From Durusdinium trenchii (lineage: Eukaryota; Sar; Dinophyceae; Suessiales; Symbiodiniaceae): 64,000 nucleotides of DNA. The notes under the pieces were generated by a model. The model ran no database searches. It was given only the letters and a program-made list of their open reading frames with translations, and was not told where the DNA came from. The DNA is taken from the NCBI GenBank assembly GCA_963970005.1, contig CAXAMN010013891.1, positions 1,012,010-1,076,009 of the forward strand, in the 5' to 3' direction. This document shows positions 21,951-36,200 of this stretch, one piece after another. Positions within the stretch are counted from its first letter, which is position 1. Each line of letters starts with the position of its first letter. Position numbers and translations under genes: made by a program.

Positions 21951-24900
21951 TCTACAAACAACGGGGTGCACTCCACTTCCATGATTATTCCAGGGAGTGC
22001 AAATCCTTTGTGTCTCTAGTGCTTGACCGACAGATAGAGACCATTGACAGACAGACAGACCATTGACCGCGTCTACCGATGTCTACGCTTTTTGCTGCAC
22101 CAGGCCGTGGCGAATGTTGACATCAAGCTTCCCAATCCGGTCTTGGCTGATGCCAAGGTTGCAGTGGATCGTTTGGTTGGCTTGCGGTGGATGGTGAGAG
22201 GTGATTTGGGAGTTGGGAGGTGGTCCTCCTGATTTTGCTTAAGGGGACTTTTAACTTCCCTGTGGGTGAATCCACTTCTGGGGAATGTGTTGAAAATTCA
22301 GCACCGCGGTGCTTAGGTAAGCAAATGGAAGTGCCCAAAGGCCACAAGAAATGTGAAACTCCAGCAACGCAGGCCTAGTTGGGAGGTGTCCTGATCCCTA
22401 AGTTACGATGTGGCACTCCTCTGGGGTTTTGGGTATTCCAGGGGTGCTTAGTACTTGCGAAAATGAGTGGATGGATTGAAATCTCACATGGAAGTGGAGT
22501 TCCCCCCTGTTTGCTCTTCAAATTTCATGGTCTTCCGAAAAGAAACAAACAGTTGGCCATGCCATCCACATAACCATGGAACGTTCCAGGGAGATCCAGG
22601 GAGTGTGATTCCGATTCCCACGGCCCCATCCGGAGTCCCAAGTCAGCGTGGTGGCTTGGTGTTCGTCATGTGACACTGTGAAGTCGACCACATTCGACGG
22701 CACCGATTTGATCAAGGGGAGGATAGATGAAAATAGATCTGATCGGTCCTTTGTTTAGGTTTTGACCTCGAGTCACCCTGAATCCAGAATCATTCACTGC
22801 AAAAGGTGTGATTCTTTCCATGTTCACCTCCTCCGTCCAGGGATTCACCATGTTCTATCCTTCACCGCATCTATGTCAGTTTGCCCTTCCCGTGTGCAGT
22901 CATGTACTCCTACAATGTCTCGTTTCCAAGAGAGCCTCGTGTCCCTTTGACTTGGGCTTCGGCTAAAAAAGGTCGACCCGAGATCAGCCATCCGTCCCAT
23001 CCCAAAACTCCGAGTTGATTCAGCGAAAAAAACAAAAAGAAAGGACCTTGGTGGGTCATGGTGCAGTTTCACTGCTTTGCTGCATACTTTCGTCCTTCGT
23101 CCCCAGCGAAGCCGGAGTTCTTTTCAAGTCTCTTGAGGTGTTTCCAAATCCAAACGATCCATGATCCATGCAAGTAAATAATATGACAACCAAACCAAAC
23201 CACCTCAAACCACCAGTCATGGGGCGGCGATAGGACTGCGCCACCATGGATCATCTGGGGGAAATCCAAGGATCATCTGGGTTTCTCCTTGTCAATCCTG
23301 GAGCCCAAAGGTCGCAGATGAGCCTCACGTGAACTCGATTTTGGTGATAAGAACGTCCCCCGCATCTCTTGAGAGACTCTGATGTTGGGGGGGCAAAGGT
23401 CATGAAAAAGACCCACTACCTACAGGAAACAATGGTAGAACACCAGGAGGTCGATGTCCCAGGTGTCGGATCCTTAGGTGTTCTTGTTGAGAGGGTTCGG
23501 TTTTTTTCAACCGAGACGACCCACCAGAAATGGCTCTGATAAGACCCTCCTCAAAAGGAGATCTTAAATGTAAGTGGTGGCATGAACAATATTGAACCAA
23601 AATTTGGCGTGTCATGTTGAGTGTGTCCAAATACCATCAAGTTAGTGACCTGCAGTCCTACTGCTGCCATACCTGCAGTCCTGAACTTTTTCTTGTCCTG
23701 ACTGAATACCTACAGTTAGAGATGTCAAAGATGTTTGGCTAACTTCAGGAGAAAAACAACATTTGGGCATGGTTTCTTCGCGCCCGCGCCCAACATTTTG
23801 ATCGGGACTTCATCCTTCTTTGGGTCAAGAGAGAAGGCATGAAGGAACTGATATAGCAACAGAGCTCTTGATTTGCTTCAAACAGCCACGGTGGCTTAAA
23901 TGGTGGCATGGCCTACCAAAGCCTGCGAACACGATCAGTGATGGTGTAACTTCCTAAGAAATAACTTATGTGAGAATCCAGAAGTCCACATGATTCTAAT
24001 GATTCTATTTCTTCACATGTTTACCTATCTACAAAACGACTTTATCCAGTTGAGGATGGTTGTTATCCCAAATACTCCCAGTGTCGCAGTTTCACCCCAC
24101 ACAACCTCCGCCAGAAAACGCCTCCGCCACCCACCGCCATGGCGTGACCGCCGACCGCCTGCATTGACGCCTCTCCGCCTCCTCGGACCGCTGCGCGGTG
24201 ACCGGTGCTTTGGACCGAAGAAGTCCCGGTCCGGCGGACTTAAATGGGGTTCGGAGGCATGGGATGGGAGCAAATGAACAGAGAGCGCGTCACTTGGAGG
24301 GCACTCCCAGAAGTGATCGTAACTTGGAACTACCGTGTGTACTAAAAGAAACAGGAACACACTGTATTAGTATAGATGATGACATCTCCTCGTGAAACAG
24401 GCGAAAAAATGCTCAAGATTCTCCAACCAGGTGTCGCAAAGGGGTAGTTTGTAGTCGTCCCTATGTGAGTGGATAATGGGCACCCCTATCCTCCAAGTTC
24501 GGCACCCCTTCGTGACTGCTGGAATATATTGACCTCATTTCCGGACACCGCAGGGCTGATTTGGGCATAAGATTCCTACTGGCAACATCAAGGATCCTGA
24601 GTTGACCATATTCCCAAACTGGTGCTGGAGGGTGTTTGAGATGTTTCAAGAGGTTTTGGTCCTATGCCCTGTTTGTACCAGTTGCCTCGGAAGGTGGGGA
24701 AGCAGCTCCGTCGTTTTGTCGTGCTGTCGGATGCCAGACATTCGGAACGAATTCACAGGTTGGATGTTCGGATGTTCTTGGCCTCCCAAACTTTGACCTG
24801 TTGTGTATCAAACGGTACCAACAGCCAGGATGCATGTGATTCTTTTCACCTGTTGCGCCGACTGAAGATGTACATCCAAGCTAAGATAGTGAGACTTGAA

Positions 24901-25281
24901 CAACACTGGCTGCTTCTTTGAGCTTCCTGTCAAGAGCCTAAAGCAGCCATGATTGTTTGGTTGAAACCACCCACCAGAGGTCATGCTGAGTCCGAATTTA
25001 CCCAAGCAGAGGTCGTCATTCTCTCGTTCAACGAAGCACTCCTGTCACGTCACTTCTTCTTTTACAAGAACTCCGTGGCATCCCTAGGTTTTTAGACTCA
25101 TTCGAATACATTCGAATTAAATTCTTATAGAGATGGCCTCCAACCATCTCCAACCTACAAGCGATGGCCTCCAACCTAATAGCGATGGCCTCTATCCTTT
25201 TTCGAAGGTATTTGCTGATGAACCAGGGAGTTGATTTACAGTCAGAGGTTTGTCCTTTGACCGGATCTGGCGGAGGTTACC

Positions 25282-25373
25282 ATGGATCTGGCAGCCCTCG
25301 CAGCGGGCGGGGTTGGGAGCCTCTTTGGCTGCTCGGCATGGTCGGAGTCAGAGTTTACTTTGTTTATGGAGCG
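25282..25373 (+). CDS. Possible first coding exon (tentative)
   Basis: An ATG opens a frame of 30 codons plus two bases, starting MDLAALAAGG and ending MER before a GT (CG followed by GTGCAG). It is in the same orientation as, and upstream of, the multi-exon gene that starts securely at 27164. No link could be proven by phase because the next exon is not identified. It may be unrelated or chance. Confidence 0.25.
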
Positions 25374-25922
25374 GTGCAGATGATGCGGGTATCTACTCCT
25401 CCAACATTCTCCTCCCCCTGCTATTTTGTTGTTCGAGCATCCTCCCCCCTACCATTTTGATTTATGTAGCTCATATCCTGACCCTCCAACAAAATGGTAG
25501 GTTGATCTCCACGGGAGTCCATGTGTCAAGCTCGCTCCCGAGCCATTGTGCATCTAAACCGTGCCATTTGCCTCCCGACCTCACAGCAGTTCCGTCCCGG
25601 CGTGTGGTGGTTCGATGTTCTCGGTTGTTAATCCACCTTGCACTGGAGAGCAAGTTTGACGAATTCATTAGTGGAGGTGGATGGGAGGCTATATGGGAGG
25701 TTTGTTGTTGAAATGCGGGGGTCCGCACGAAAACTTTTGGAAACTGTGGGTTCAGCAAGTTCGGGTCTGACATTGGCCGTTTTGGGCAATTGAAACGTCT
25801 ATGACCTTGTTTGGACGAAGATGATGAACAGATGAAGTTCAACAGATGATGACCCCGTCCAAGATGATGAACAGATGAACAGCTTGGCCTTGTTTTTCTT
25901 GGAAGGGGAGGACGAAGCTGTT

Positions 25923-25958
25923 CGGGTCCGACGTCGGGTCCGACGTCGGGTCCGACGT
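25923..25958. repeat. Three tandem 12-bp units
   Basis: CGGGTCCGACGT is repeated three times without change. Confidence 0.8.
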
Positions 25959-26019
25959 CTTCCACTTGCCCCCGGAACCCGTTCGAAGGGCTTCGAACGG
26001 AACCCGTTTAGGCCATGTA

Positions 26020-26101
26020 CCAGGACCCTCCAACAGGTCTCCTTTGGAGGCGAAAATGCAGGCTTAAACGTCGCAGGTGGTGACCTGTTGGAGGGTGCTG
26101 G
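26020..26101. mobile_element. Hairpin (MITE-like) element, family 2, 82 bp, copy Z
   Basis: The left end CCAGGACCCTCCAACAGGTC and its near-perfect inverted copy GACCTGTTGGAGGGTGCTGG form 20-bp terminal repeats. TA flanks both ends (26018-26019 and 26102-26103). TA duplication is typical of Tc1/mariner-driven elements. The terminal CCAGGACC is shared with the copies at 52232 and 54561. Confidence 0.7.
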
Positions 26102-26108
26102 TAGGGAT

Positions 26109-26217
26109 CCGTTTTCGTACCGAACCTCAGGTCCGGTGAGGACGGAGACACTGAGACATGACTGGTGCCATTCCTCGGCTCCAGTCGTACCGAACCTGAG
26201 GTTCGCTACGAAAACGG
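26109..26217. repeat. Inverted-repeat element (109 bp)
   Basis: CCGTTTTCGTACCGAACCTC at the left is repeated inverted at the right end (GAGGTTCGCTACGAAAACGG) with one mismatch, giving a stem of about 23 bp including the adjoining AGG/CCT. An extra GTACCGAACCT copy lies just inside the right arm. It sits directly beside the family 2 element. No clear target duplication. Confidence 0.6.
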
Positions 26218-27163
26218 AATATATAGGGAACATCTCTCAAAATGCCGTTCTTTTGTTCCTTTTTTCCATGTATCCTGCCCTGCCACCAACCGGGGCGATC
26301 TGAGGCTACAACCGTGAGAACTATTTCTTTGATGGCAAGCATCTCGGCGCACCGGGCCGGGTTCGGTCCGGTTTGTCCGGTTGGCGTGAAGTGATATGGG
26401 AGGTTAGTTTCTGCTTGTTAACACATCACACACACCTCTAGATTGATCAGTGAGAACTGTGATGAGAACTGGGTATTTTTTGCTTCGACCGTTTATGTTG
26501 CGACTGCTATTCTGTTGTGACTCACCATTTCTGAAAAGGTCGCATCGCTTGCACTGCTGTGTTTTCTCGGTGCCACCTGCGACGTGAGCCTTGACTGACC
26601 AGACATCATGAATTGGCTGGAGGCCACAAAGTTGTTCTGGGGGGATTCATATATGCAGATACAATGTCTTTATATGTCTTCATGATTCACTGATTATTTA
26701 TGATTATTAATGGATATTTGGTGCAAGGATTTAGACTATATTAGGGGTAAGTCGCCCTATCTATTCCCTGGCAAGGAGTTAGAGGGTAGTCACCCTTAAA
26801 GGTTTGGTCGTGGTCTTGAGCCGTTTTGCCGCACTCGGGATCGCAACGCTCAGGCAGCGGATCAAGCGAATCTACCAAGGTTGGGCCTGTTGAGGGTGGA
26901 ATCCATAGCTGAAACTTCAAGTCAACATGGATGGTGAGGCGAGGATGACAAATGGCCATGTGCATTCTTTCCCCCTGCGCCTGCGCAGGGTCCAATTCCA
27001 CATGGGAATTGGAGAATTACCCGACGTCACCAAAGTCGAAGCAGGGTGATTCGAGCGGATGTGTTTGTTTTGCTCCGAGAAGAGGGGAAAGACCCCACGC
27101 TCCAACTTCGGCCGCTGTGGTCTATCCTCTATCCCGCCAGACTCAGCGGGGTATTTTTGAGAG

Positions 27164-27258
27164 GCCAGACCATGCGAGTGAAGCAGTTCGAGCTCTTTCG
27201 AGAAGATATCCGAGACTTGATGAATCTCACGGTGGCCAAGATGGACAACTACTTGATA
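27164..27258 (+). CDS. Host gene exon 1 of the chain
   Basis: The acceptor is GAG before GCCAGACC. The frame gives QTMRVKQFELFREDIRDL and continues to MDNYLI. The exon ends in phase 0 and is followed by GC (GCCACT). An ATG at 27172 is in frame, but the two leading bases suggest an upstream exon. Confidence 0.65.
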
Positions 27259-30200
27259 GCCACTTGTCCCGAGGTCTACGTCTTAAAATCAGGGCCTGGC
27301 AAAGAAATAGAATCTACAAACTAACTACTACCATCTTCCAGCACCACCCAAAGGATGGTTAATAGACCCCCCTGAAGATGTATTTTCCCTCTAACAACCA
27401 CCCTTTGGGTGGTACTGGTCCTACCCAATCAATCCTTTGTTTTAAGAATCATGTACGGCCGGACGAGACTCGGAAACATGCGTCGAACGCTGTTCGCCTC
27501 ACCTGCCGGGCCCACTCGTGCCAAGGTGAATACCATCCAGGCGAGGTCCTGCAGGGCCAAGGGTCAAGCAGGGGGGATGGAGTTTGTCGCAAAAGTGATC
27601 TCTAAGACTTGAAGGACATGTAGGAATGCAAGAGGGCTCAAGTCTCCTACATGTCGGGTGTGCAGTCCGTGTGCAGTCCGGGCCACTGCCATTGCCCGAA
27701 GCTCTACTCAAACTTTGAGGACAGAAGACATAGTTGCATGATGTTGCATGATGTTGCATGCATTACACACACTAAGTGCAGCGTGTTTCGGCATGTGAGG
27801 GTATTTGGATGTATTTGGTAGGTACCAGACGCACAACGGCCACCTTTCTCGGCTTTAACTGGGACCCAGATCAGATCGGAACCCCGCACTGAAACTCACC
27901 TCACCTCTCACCGTTCACCTCTCGGCAGATTGGCTTGGTGGTGGTGCTCTTTACTGAGGGTCGGCCGAAGCCGGGCGACGCCCCGCCGTGGCTCTTGTTC
28001 CTGTCGCGGGCCGGAAGGAGGGGGTATGGAAGGGAAGTGGCCGGAAGGAGGCGCAACGAAAGGGAAGAACGTTTTAGGGCGGTGTGCTTTAATGGCGGGG
28101 AGCAAAGCAAATTGTTAAAGTCTCTAGAGTGCCCGTGGCATGGCACAAGACTGGTAGATACTTCAAAATGAGTGGATGTCCCGTGGTGTAGTGAGGAGTT
28201 TCTTGTAATTAATGCACAGATGTCTATCATTATGCCTTCATGTTTTGCAATGATTTTGCAATGGCATAGGAGCGTTGCATTTATATGCGGGCATGCTCCA
28301 AACCCTGGCGAAGAAAAGAGGATTAATGATACCCTTTGACACGGCTCCAACACATTGGAAAACTCACAAATCTGAGGAGGCAACAGCCGCACAGAATAAA
28401 TTTTGACCGTACCGCCGTACCTCATGTATAATTGGTGAATGATGACTGATATGATTTTGCTTCTCAAATAGATCACAAGAAGATGCACTCGGGAGCTTCT
28501 AGCCAAGAAGCGACGTTGACAGAACTGATCAATGTGCAAAGAACTTGACAGAGTTGTCGATTCGGAGAAACTGTAGATCGAGGATTGGCATGGACAACAG
28601 CTCTGTTGACCAACCGATGCGTTGTTTGAACACTTGTTTTCTAGGAATGCAGTGACCTGGACAAGTGGATGGCACACCACAAGATGAAGCTGGATGGCGG
28701 ACAAGGCCATCACTTGCACCAGCTGAATGAAGTGATGAGCATCAAGTTCATCAATAAAAAGGCATCGGAGCAAGCAGAAAAGGAGCAGAGCAGACAAGGA
28801 CGCAGAGGAGGTAAGAGGCATCAGTAAGCGTTTCGCTTCAGCAAAATCCCGAGATCAGGGTTCATAGGGTATTTCGCACAGATCGTCCGTGTTTGCTGGC
28901 AAAGCCCGGACGAGTTCAACATCAGATCCGAAACGAAAGCGTGGCTCAGGGAATGAGGCCCCCTGGATCCAACCGGGAATCTCTCTATCTCGGGCTCGGC
29001 TCGGCTCGGCTCAGGGCGCCCCATTCCGCCCAAGGGAGCGGCACCCCGTGATGGATCGGATGCGTGCGTAGTGGCGTAGTGGCGTAGTGCCGCGCGATTG
29101 GACATCAGACCTGACCATCCTGTGACTGATGGGCAATGGGACCCGTCCCTGCAAGAAACCCTATCAACAATCCGACCCAGCCGAGCCACATCCCGCCGAG
29201 CGGAGGGGGATCGCTAAAGGCAAAAATTGGAGTGCCAAGGTGATTCCGGTGATTCCGATTGAATTGCTGTGAATTCGATGTTGATGTTCCCAACATGCTT
29301 TGTTTTGGATGCTTTTTCATAGGAAATGGAAATCTCCGGGGTGTTTCTTGTCTTAGGCAATGTGCTGGTGGTTCATGCTCCGGTGAAAAACGGCCCCAAT
29401 CTCACCGGCCTGAGAAGCAAAGGATGAGAAGCTCCTTTCTTCCAAAAGCCATCCGACTGGTGTTTTGGTCCCTTCTGAACCCACCAGTCCAAGTTAATCT
29501 CCTTTTCTTGCACGATCCAAAGCCTTTGACGCGGCGACTGACTCGTCGCGCACCCAAAAAAGCACGTCACCCTTGCCGCTCCTAATCTCACCAGCCAAAA
29601 CGCCTACAGTGTCGTTGGTTCCTGAGGTGGGGAGCCTCGGGGGTCGGCTCCTTCATGTACATCGCCCTTTGCATTTGGCCCCTCGTCCGCGACACCGCGA
29701 GACCCGGAAGGCCGCGGAAGGGCCGTGGCGGCCGACACACGGCGTCTGAGCCGTACGTGACCTCTTTGGAGTCTGTAAGTGACCTCAGCCACTGGGATCT
29801 CAAGTTCGGTCACGTACTGAAGGTCCTGGAATGCGACACTCGGGTTAAGCACAGAAATCGTGATGGTAGAGTTTTTTTGGAGCTGAGGAGGTGAGTGGGG
29901 CGCTTGATGGATGGCATTGGGAGGGATTTGTCAACAGTGTGGACTCCAAAGGGTTGGTGGAGAAGTTGACAGGAGTTTTCTGTAGCATGTACAACTGTGA
30001 GGCTGCCCCTGCTTGGTTAGTATGACTATGCGGAGAGTGGATTCACTCTACCACTTGTACCACTTGTCTTTGAAGCGTTTGGGACCAGAGAAAACCCCGT
30101 TTGGGACCCACGGTCCTCCCTCTTACGATCCAAGCTCCCTGGAAGTCAAGTCGACCAGTTGTTAAATGGTTGATCTGGTTTTGTCGTGTAAAACCATGTA

Positions 30201-33200
30201 AAACCCTTCGTAAAACAATGGTTGTTCGGGATGACCCGGCCATTAAAACAATGGTGGTTCGACGAACATCGGATGCTTCGTATCCGATGTTCGCCGCGAA
30301 GGCAGCAGCACGATCTCCGCAAGAGCGGCACGCAGTACTCTGAACAATAAACCCTGGTATACGACGATTCTCATCTACCCACCCGGCGGTTTTTGAGGGT
30401 CTATGTGAATCTGCAAGAGGGATCAGGAGGCTAACAACCGGATGACAACCTGATGGGGATCTTTGTGCTGTGTCTATCTATTGGGCGACGCTAAGTTGAA
30501 GTTGACTTAAAGAAACGGTTGTTATATATGTGGCTGTGGGTCAAAACCCTCGAACCCCATTAGAATTAGAGTCATAGAGAATAAACAGAATGACTATATA
30601 GATATACGAGATCAACCTACCATGTATGGCGAGAAGGCCCTGCTCAAGGATGTTCTTTCGAGAACTCTCGCGGCGGTCTCGCTGATTGTATGGCGGCTCA
30701 AGCTTGTTCTCTCATGTCTCGCTTCGGGCGGCGGTGCCCAAAGTGAGAAAGAAGAACTTGAGCATGCCACGTGTTGGGAACTGGGGATGCGCCAGGAAGG
30801 CGCCAGGAAGCCGTTTTCACCTTCCCAACGCACTCCCAGTCCCGCGTCCGGGACTGGAGATGTTGGGAGACCCTGTCGGTGGTTCGCAGGTTCGAAGGTT
30901 CCAGACTCCCACTCGGCACGAAACGATGGACACATGAAAGAATTGGCCCCTTGGAAGACCACGAACTCCGAAGACCAAACAGTTGGGTGCACCACCCACT
31001 CCCTCCACAAGATCTACTGAGTCTACTGTCTTTCTGCATCTCACTGGAAGGGAACCTGCGAACCTGGCCGTGCACCGAGGTTGGCCATGCATGCGTCCAT
31101 TTGTTCGCACTCCTACTGCGTGCGCATCCTGACGCCACGCGGCCCAACGAACGGAACGGCACGCGGAGTCGAGGGCGACCTGGTTTTCGTGACGTGACTG
31201 AACGCCATTCGGGTGGGAGGAGTCAGGGTGAGTCGTTTGGATGAAGACGCGGAAGCCGATGATCCAGACATCGACGATCGACTGCGGAAGGGCGATGTGG
31301 CTTCGAGACTGACGTTGATGTCCTTTTCGTCCGGACACATCCGGACACCAGCGAAGATGGCTCTCGGAATTACTCAGTGCTCTTGAGAAAGATCTGCCAA
31401 AAAGGATCGGCGGGGGCGCGTCTGAGGCAACTTGTGCGACTGCCCATTCCCACGAAGGACGGCGAAGTCTAAGAGCGGGTCGTTTCCCAGAGAAGTCACC
31501 AGCTTTTTGCAGGATTGAGGAGGTTTTTCTCAGGTCCGAACTGAAGAGTTCAGCTTGGTGAACGCTATCTATCGCGAGCCTTCTGGCCTAATCTTCCCAG
31601 CGTGATCCCGTTCGACGGGTTCGCCGCTTTTCAACGGGGGGTGATCCCGACGGGTCCACGGTCGATCGCAGCCGGCCGTTCGAGGCCGTTCGCCTGTTTT
31701 CAACGGGTGTGCATGGCGATTCACGTTCCGATTCAGAGACATGACCTGGGCCCCCGAAATCGGACCTTCTCATGAGATGTCGACGGCATGAGTACACGAG
31801 TTTACTACACCCCTCACCAGTCCGAGCCCTGGTTCTTTCTGGCATGTAGGACGTCAATGCAACCAGGCATTTGGAAAGCAACGATTTCATTTGTAGGGGG
31901 GGCATGATCGCATGAAGGAACATCAGTTAGAATATGTTAGAATTCACTGCAAGTTTCACTGCGTAGTCTTGGAAACCGTAATCTCATAGAGAGTATGATG
32001 TGTGACATATACTCACGTCACCGTTTCTGACATCAGCACCGTTTCTGATAAAGATGCTGTTTAAATATGTTGTTTTGAAGGGTTAGTTCGGGTGGTTTGT
32101 GTGTCGCAACTTGGGGCCGAACATCAACTTGATGCCTCTATCTCTACATCAACTGCCCCTGGTGTGGGGTCCTAACTCCCTCTCATCCAACGACGCGTTG
32201 CTCCAGGAGCAGTTGGATGCTGCAAGGGTCCTGGCGACCGACTTCGAAGGAGCCGAAGTCAGGCGACGCCGTCGAGCGAGCGACGAGAGCGGAGGAAAAG
32301 CGCGGCTTCTTTGGGATAGGGTTAACAGAATCGTTCATATTCTTTCATATGGTAAGGCCAGAATCCTTGAATTTGAAAAAACGTCGGAAAAAAAAAGAGA
32401 AAAAACATCAAAATGGAAGAGTATAAAACAAAACCACAAATATGTAGAAAATGTCTTTAAACAAGTCAAATAAAAGTACATAAGATAAACGTCAAACAAA
32501 GTCACAAAAAAAAGGTTAAAAAACAAAAACAAGTCGGAAAAAAGGAAACAAGTCACAACTAGAAACACAAAAACTAGAAAAGGTCGGATCTGGGCCAATT
32601 GACTTTTGGGACTGACTACTAAGTTGTTGTTTTTTATTTGAAAACAGGCTCTCTCCAATGAAATATTTCATTAAGGATAGGGGCAGTGATAGAGGCATAG
32701 TAAGAGGCATTTGGCAAAGCCTTGAAGGTTCCTGAACCACTGTAAAGGTCGATCTGAATCACACAATATGTGTGCTTAAGTTTTTGTGATATATAGATAC
32801 AGCGAAGGTTTTGCTTGGCCGTCAATAGCAGCCTTCTCTCACACTTGGCGTCTTGTTTGTTTTTGCATGCTAATTTACGGGCCACAAAGCACATGCTGCC
32901 ATTCGTGTATTTTGCGAGTCAGATAACTCCTTTCAAAGAGAATCACTGCGTTCCAGCAGAAACAGAGTTTCACTGTGGTCCTTGCCCAGTAATGTTGGGC
33001 TTCAATGAACAACTGCAAATCCTCCATTAGCGCCTTTGGCGCCACTGGTAAGAAATGGTTTTGTCTAGCATTGTATAGCCATATATAGCCTATTATAGCT
33101 TTAATGTCTAAAGATCTGAAGATATTTGAAGAGTCAGAGGTTAGTACAAAGCGCTAAGCCACCAACGCCCTCCCTTGCTCTCCCTTCCCTTTCTCCAAAG

Positions 33201-36200
33201 CTTTTGGTCGAATGACCGGGGAACACGAGATTGCCTGTCAGGGAGATGCTTCGCTTTCCCGTGGTCAAGCAGCAGCTGAAGAAGTCCTCTCGGTCGCAGA
33301 AAACGCGTCCACGCGCGCTTTTCCTGGGGTGAGAACGAAGACCAAGGAAAAATACTGAGCGTCTTCATAGACCAAGGACCACCTGTCATCCCCGGTCATT
33401 CCACAAAATAACCCTGTTTCAGAAAAACATAAACGCACGTCCCGGAGATTTCAAGGCTCTTCAAGACCTTCAAACCGAAGCTCCGACATCAACCTGTGGA
33501 TGTCACATCCCGCGGTAAGGACTTTTAGTTAAAATATCTTAAGGGACTCATTTATTCAAAACAACCTATAGAGATCTATAGAGATCAAGCCTTTTAGCTG
33601 CACAGCTAGGCTGAAAACCATGGTGGAGCAGATGGAAGAAGAGCAGCTGACGGAGGAAGCGACCTATGGCAGCGATGCCGCGAGCGACCCGGGAGAGGCT
33701 GGGACCCGGACGTTCTTCTTTAACCGGTGTTGGGAACCGGTCGACCAAACATGTTCTTCATCTCGAAAGGGCTGCATTTCATTGTTGCCGCCGCGGGGGG
33801 AATCAATCTAACCGCGCCGCGCGGTCGCCGCGCAGGAAACGATGCTGGATGCCTCTGGTCGTCCCGTGCAGAGCGACACCTTGGCACATGTGCAGCTTGG
33901 TTCCGAAAGATCAACGGTCGACCACTGCAGGGCGGGTGGGCGGCCGACCTTGGAAGATCTCTTCAAGCTCGGCATCTCCAGGTGAAGAGTGGGCTGACAG
34001 TTACTGTCCTCGGCTTACAAGTGCTGCTAAAGAAGTGATGGTCCTGGTTGGGTATTGCTACCTGCTGAGAGTCTCAAGGTCAGTTTGCATCAAGGACCGA
34101 GTAGACAGCAGCTCCTCGTTCTCACATGGAGAGCATCCTGTTCTCCCCCAAAGGCAGATGCCCCTCGCAGAGACATGTGAACTTCAATATGGGGTCGATG
34201 ACTAGGGGAGTGAACCGCCATTTTATCAATAGGTTGGCTACTAAGCATAAGTTCCCCCCCCAAACTCATGTCCCCCACCGGTATAGCATTCCGCTTTTTC
34301 GTGCCTTGCTACGGTTTCTCAGCCCGCCGGGTCACCCGTTCTTTTTTGGCCCTTGAGAGGGCCAAGCAGAAGTCCTTTCCCTTGGAGTGAGAGGGATCGA
34401 ACTACATCGAAACAAGGCCAAGCAGGCTCCACTCCCCCAGCGCGAGCGCGAGCGCGACCCAGCGCGACCATCACCGGGGTCCACCGCTTCCAGAGCCCAC
34501 GGCACCGACCCAGTGGACGCGGTCGCGTCGCCAGTGACGCCAGGAAGCTTTATCGTCGCATGCAGGCGAATTGGCAAGCCTATGACGTCGCTTGGAAAGA
34601 ATCCAGCAAGTCGTCACTTTGGGTGGAGGGATTTAAAGATGGTGGAACGTTTACCTCATTGTGCTATAGACAGTACAGTAGGTGTAAATACCATTGTTGG
34701 GACCTAAGGGAGGATTTTTTTAGATGCTTTAAGCATCTGGACTGAACACACAAAAAATACAACTTGATTTCATCCCTCAAGGGATTTGAAGTTGATGAGG
34801 TATGATGAGATTCTCAACACCTGCGGCACAGACACGTTTCTTCGATCACACGAAAACAAAAGAAACTCGTTCTGCCTTTGTTCGGCTTTTTGAGACGTTT
34901 GCCTCGCCAGATCTGGCAGACGTTGTATGTGGCAGTCGTTGATAAGCTTGAAGTGAGACTGGTTAGACTTGATAAGCTTGGAAGTGAAAACCCCAAGCCC
35001 TTGAAGTGCCTTGATAAGCTGGAAGGAAGCTAGCAGCTAGTGAAGCGCCTTCACTGCGCGGCAACCTTCGAGCATTGCATGGCCCCCAACGTTCAGACGT
35101 CGAAAGGTCGAAAGAACCGTGGTTCGGCGGGTGACGGGACCGGGGCGAAGCTCAGCCACAGCCACTTCCACCTGGATCTCCACTTCCGTTTCACATTTAT
35201 GATGATATAGATGCGATATAGGCTAGGCTAAAAAGATCTAAAAAGGATTGTTTCTTTCTCCATTTGTATCCATTTGTGGATCGTAGCCCTGGCTGATAAA
35301 CTGTGTACTTTGGGTCGAACCAAAGATTCGGTGTTTACGCCGTGCGCACGGACCACTAGCCCCACATAAGGATGTTGAAGCGCGGAGACCCGGCAACCAC
35401 CACGTTTATCCTGTGTGTGTGTTGAATGATATCGACCTAACACCTTGGAGAGGTTGCGGGATTCTCAGACACAAACATGCTGATCTCGGTGTGTGCGCGT
35501 GCCGCACGGCTGCCGGCCTGAGGCGTACGCACGTGTGTGCATGGCAATGGGCACCAACCAATTCTTGCAGGTGGGGTGAGAACCGGGAGTTTCAGAGATT
35601 CAATGGACACCTACTACCCAAACGGCCCAAAATAAGCTCCATGCATGGAAGAGTTATGCCTTGAGTTACGTTGATCCTCCAAACCACCCCGACTCATCGG
35701 CAAATAATATGGCAGTCCCAGGTGGTGTTTGTGTTTGGGCTACAGAATTGCTGGACCTCAAAAGTTCAGCCAATCACAGCAGAGACTCCTCCAATATGAT
35801 AAAAACTCCATAGTCAAGTACCATTGGATTCTGACATGTTCTATTTTATACTGTACCTAGAAAGAAAGACTGTAGATCAAGATAAATCACTGTAAATCGA
35901 CAGCCCAGACCCTCCGGTGAGATGCTGCTCTTTTCCACCTCCACCTCCGTGCCACCGTGCTGAAAAAACACCACGGCCCACGGCGAACGCGTTCCGCGTG
36001 ACCCGCGCGACGCGCTCTCTCCTTCAGCAACTGGGCTACACCTGCTTGATCGGCTTCATCTCGGAGAACCACTCCGTTCTACCGGGGATTTGTGGCTGAG
36101 CGACGCATCCGGTGCCGCCGGCGCGGAGTCGAGGAGCGGAGCGTGAAGTGGATGGTGGGACGCATCCCCTGGAACCATGGGAACCTGCAGGAAGGTGTCA

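Larger units (their letters stand above)
20175..25281. other. Stretch without a secure gene
   Basis: It holds the family 1 fragment at 20949 and the palindrome at 21919. At 23208-23260 a segment is similar, inverted, to 11746-11790 (both have GATGATCCATGGTGG and a GCAGTCC block), probably another short dispersed repeat. A frame at 22044-22232 looks coding-like but is not recognised. Confidence 0.35.

Noticed and set aside
27901..28821. 306-codon open frame on the minus strand
   Set aside because: It runs antisense across host exon 2 and an exon-like plus-strand block, has no recognisable motif and odd composition. The plus-strand exons have splice signals and fitting phase.
30700..30730. Relic of the dinoflagellate spliced leader (GGCGGCTCAAG)
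   Set aside because: Only the last eight or so bases fit and no retroposed cDNA follows.
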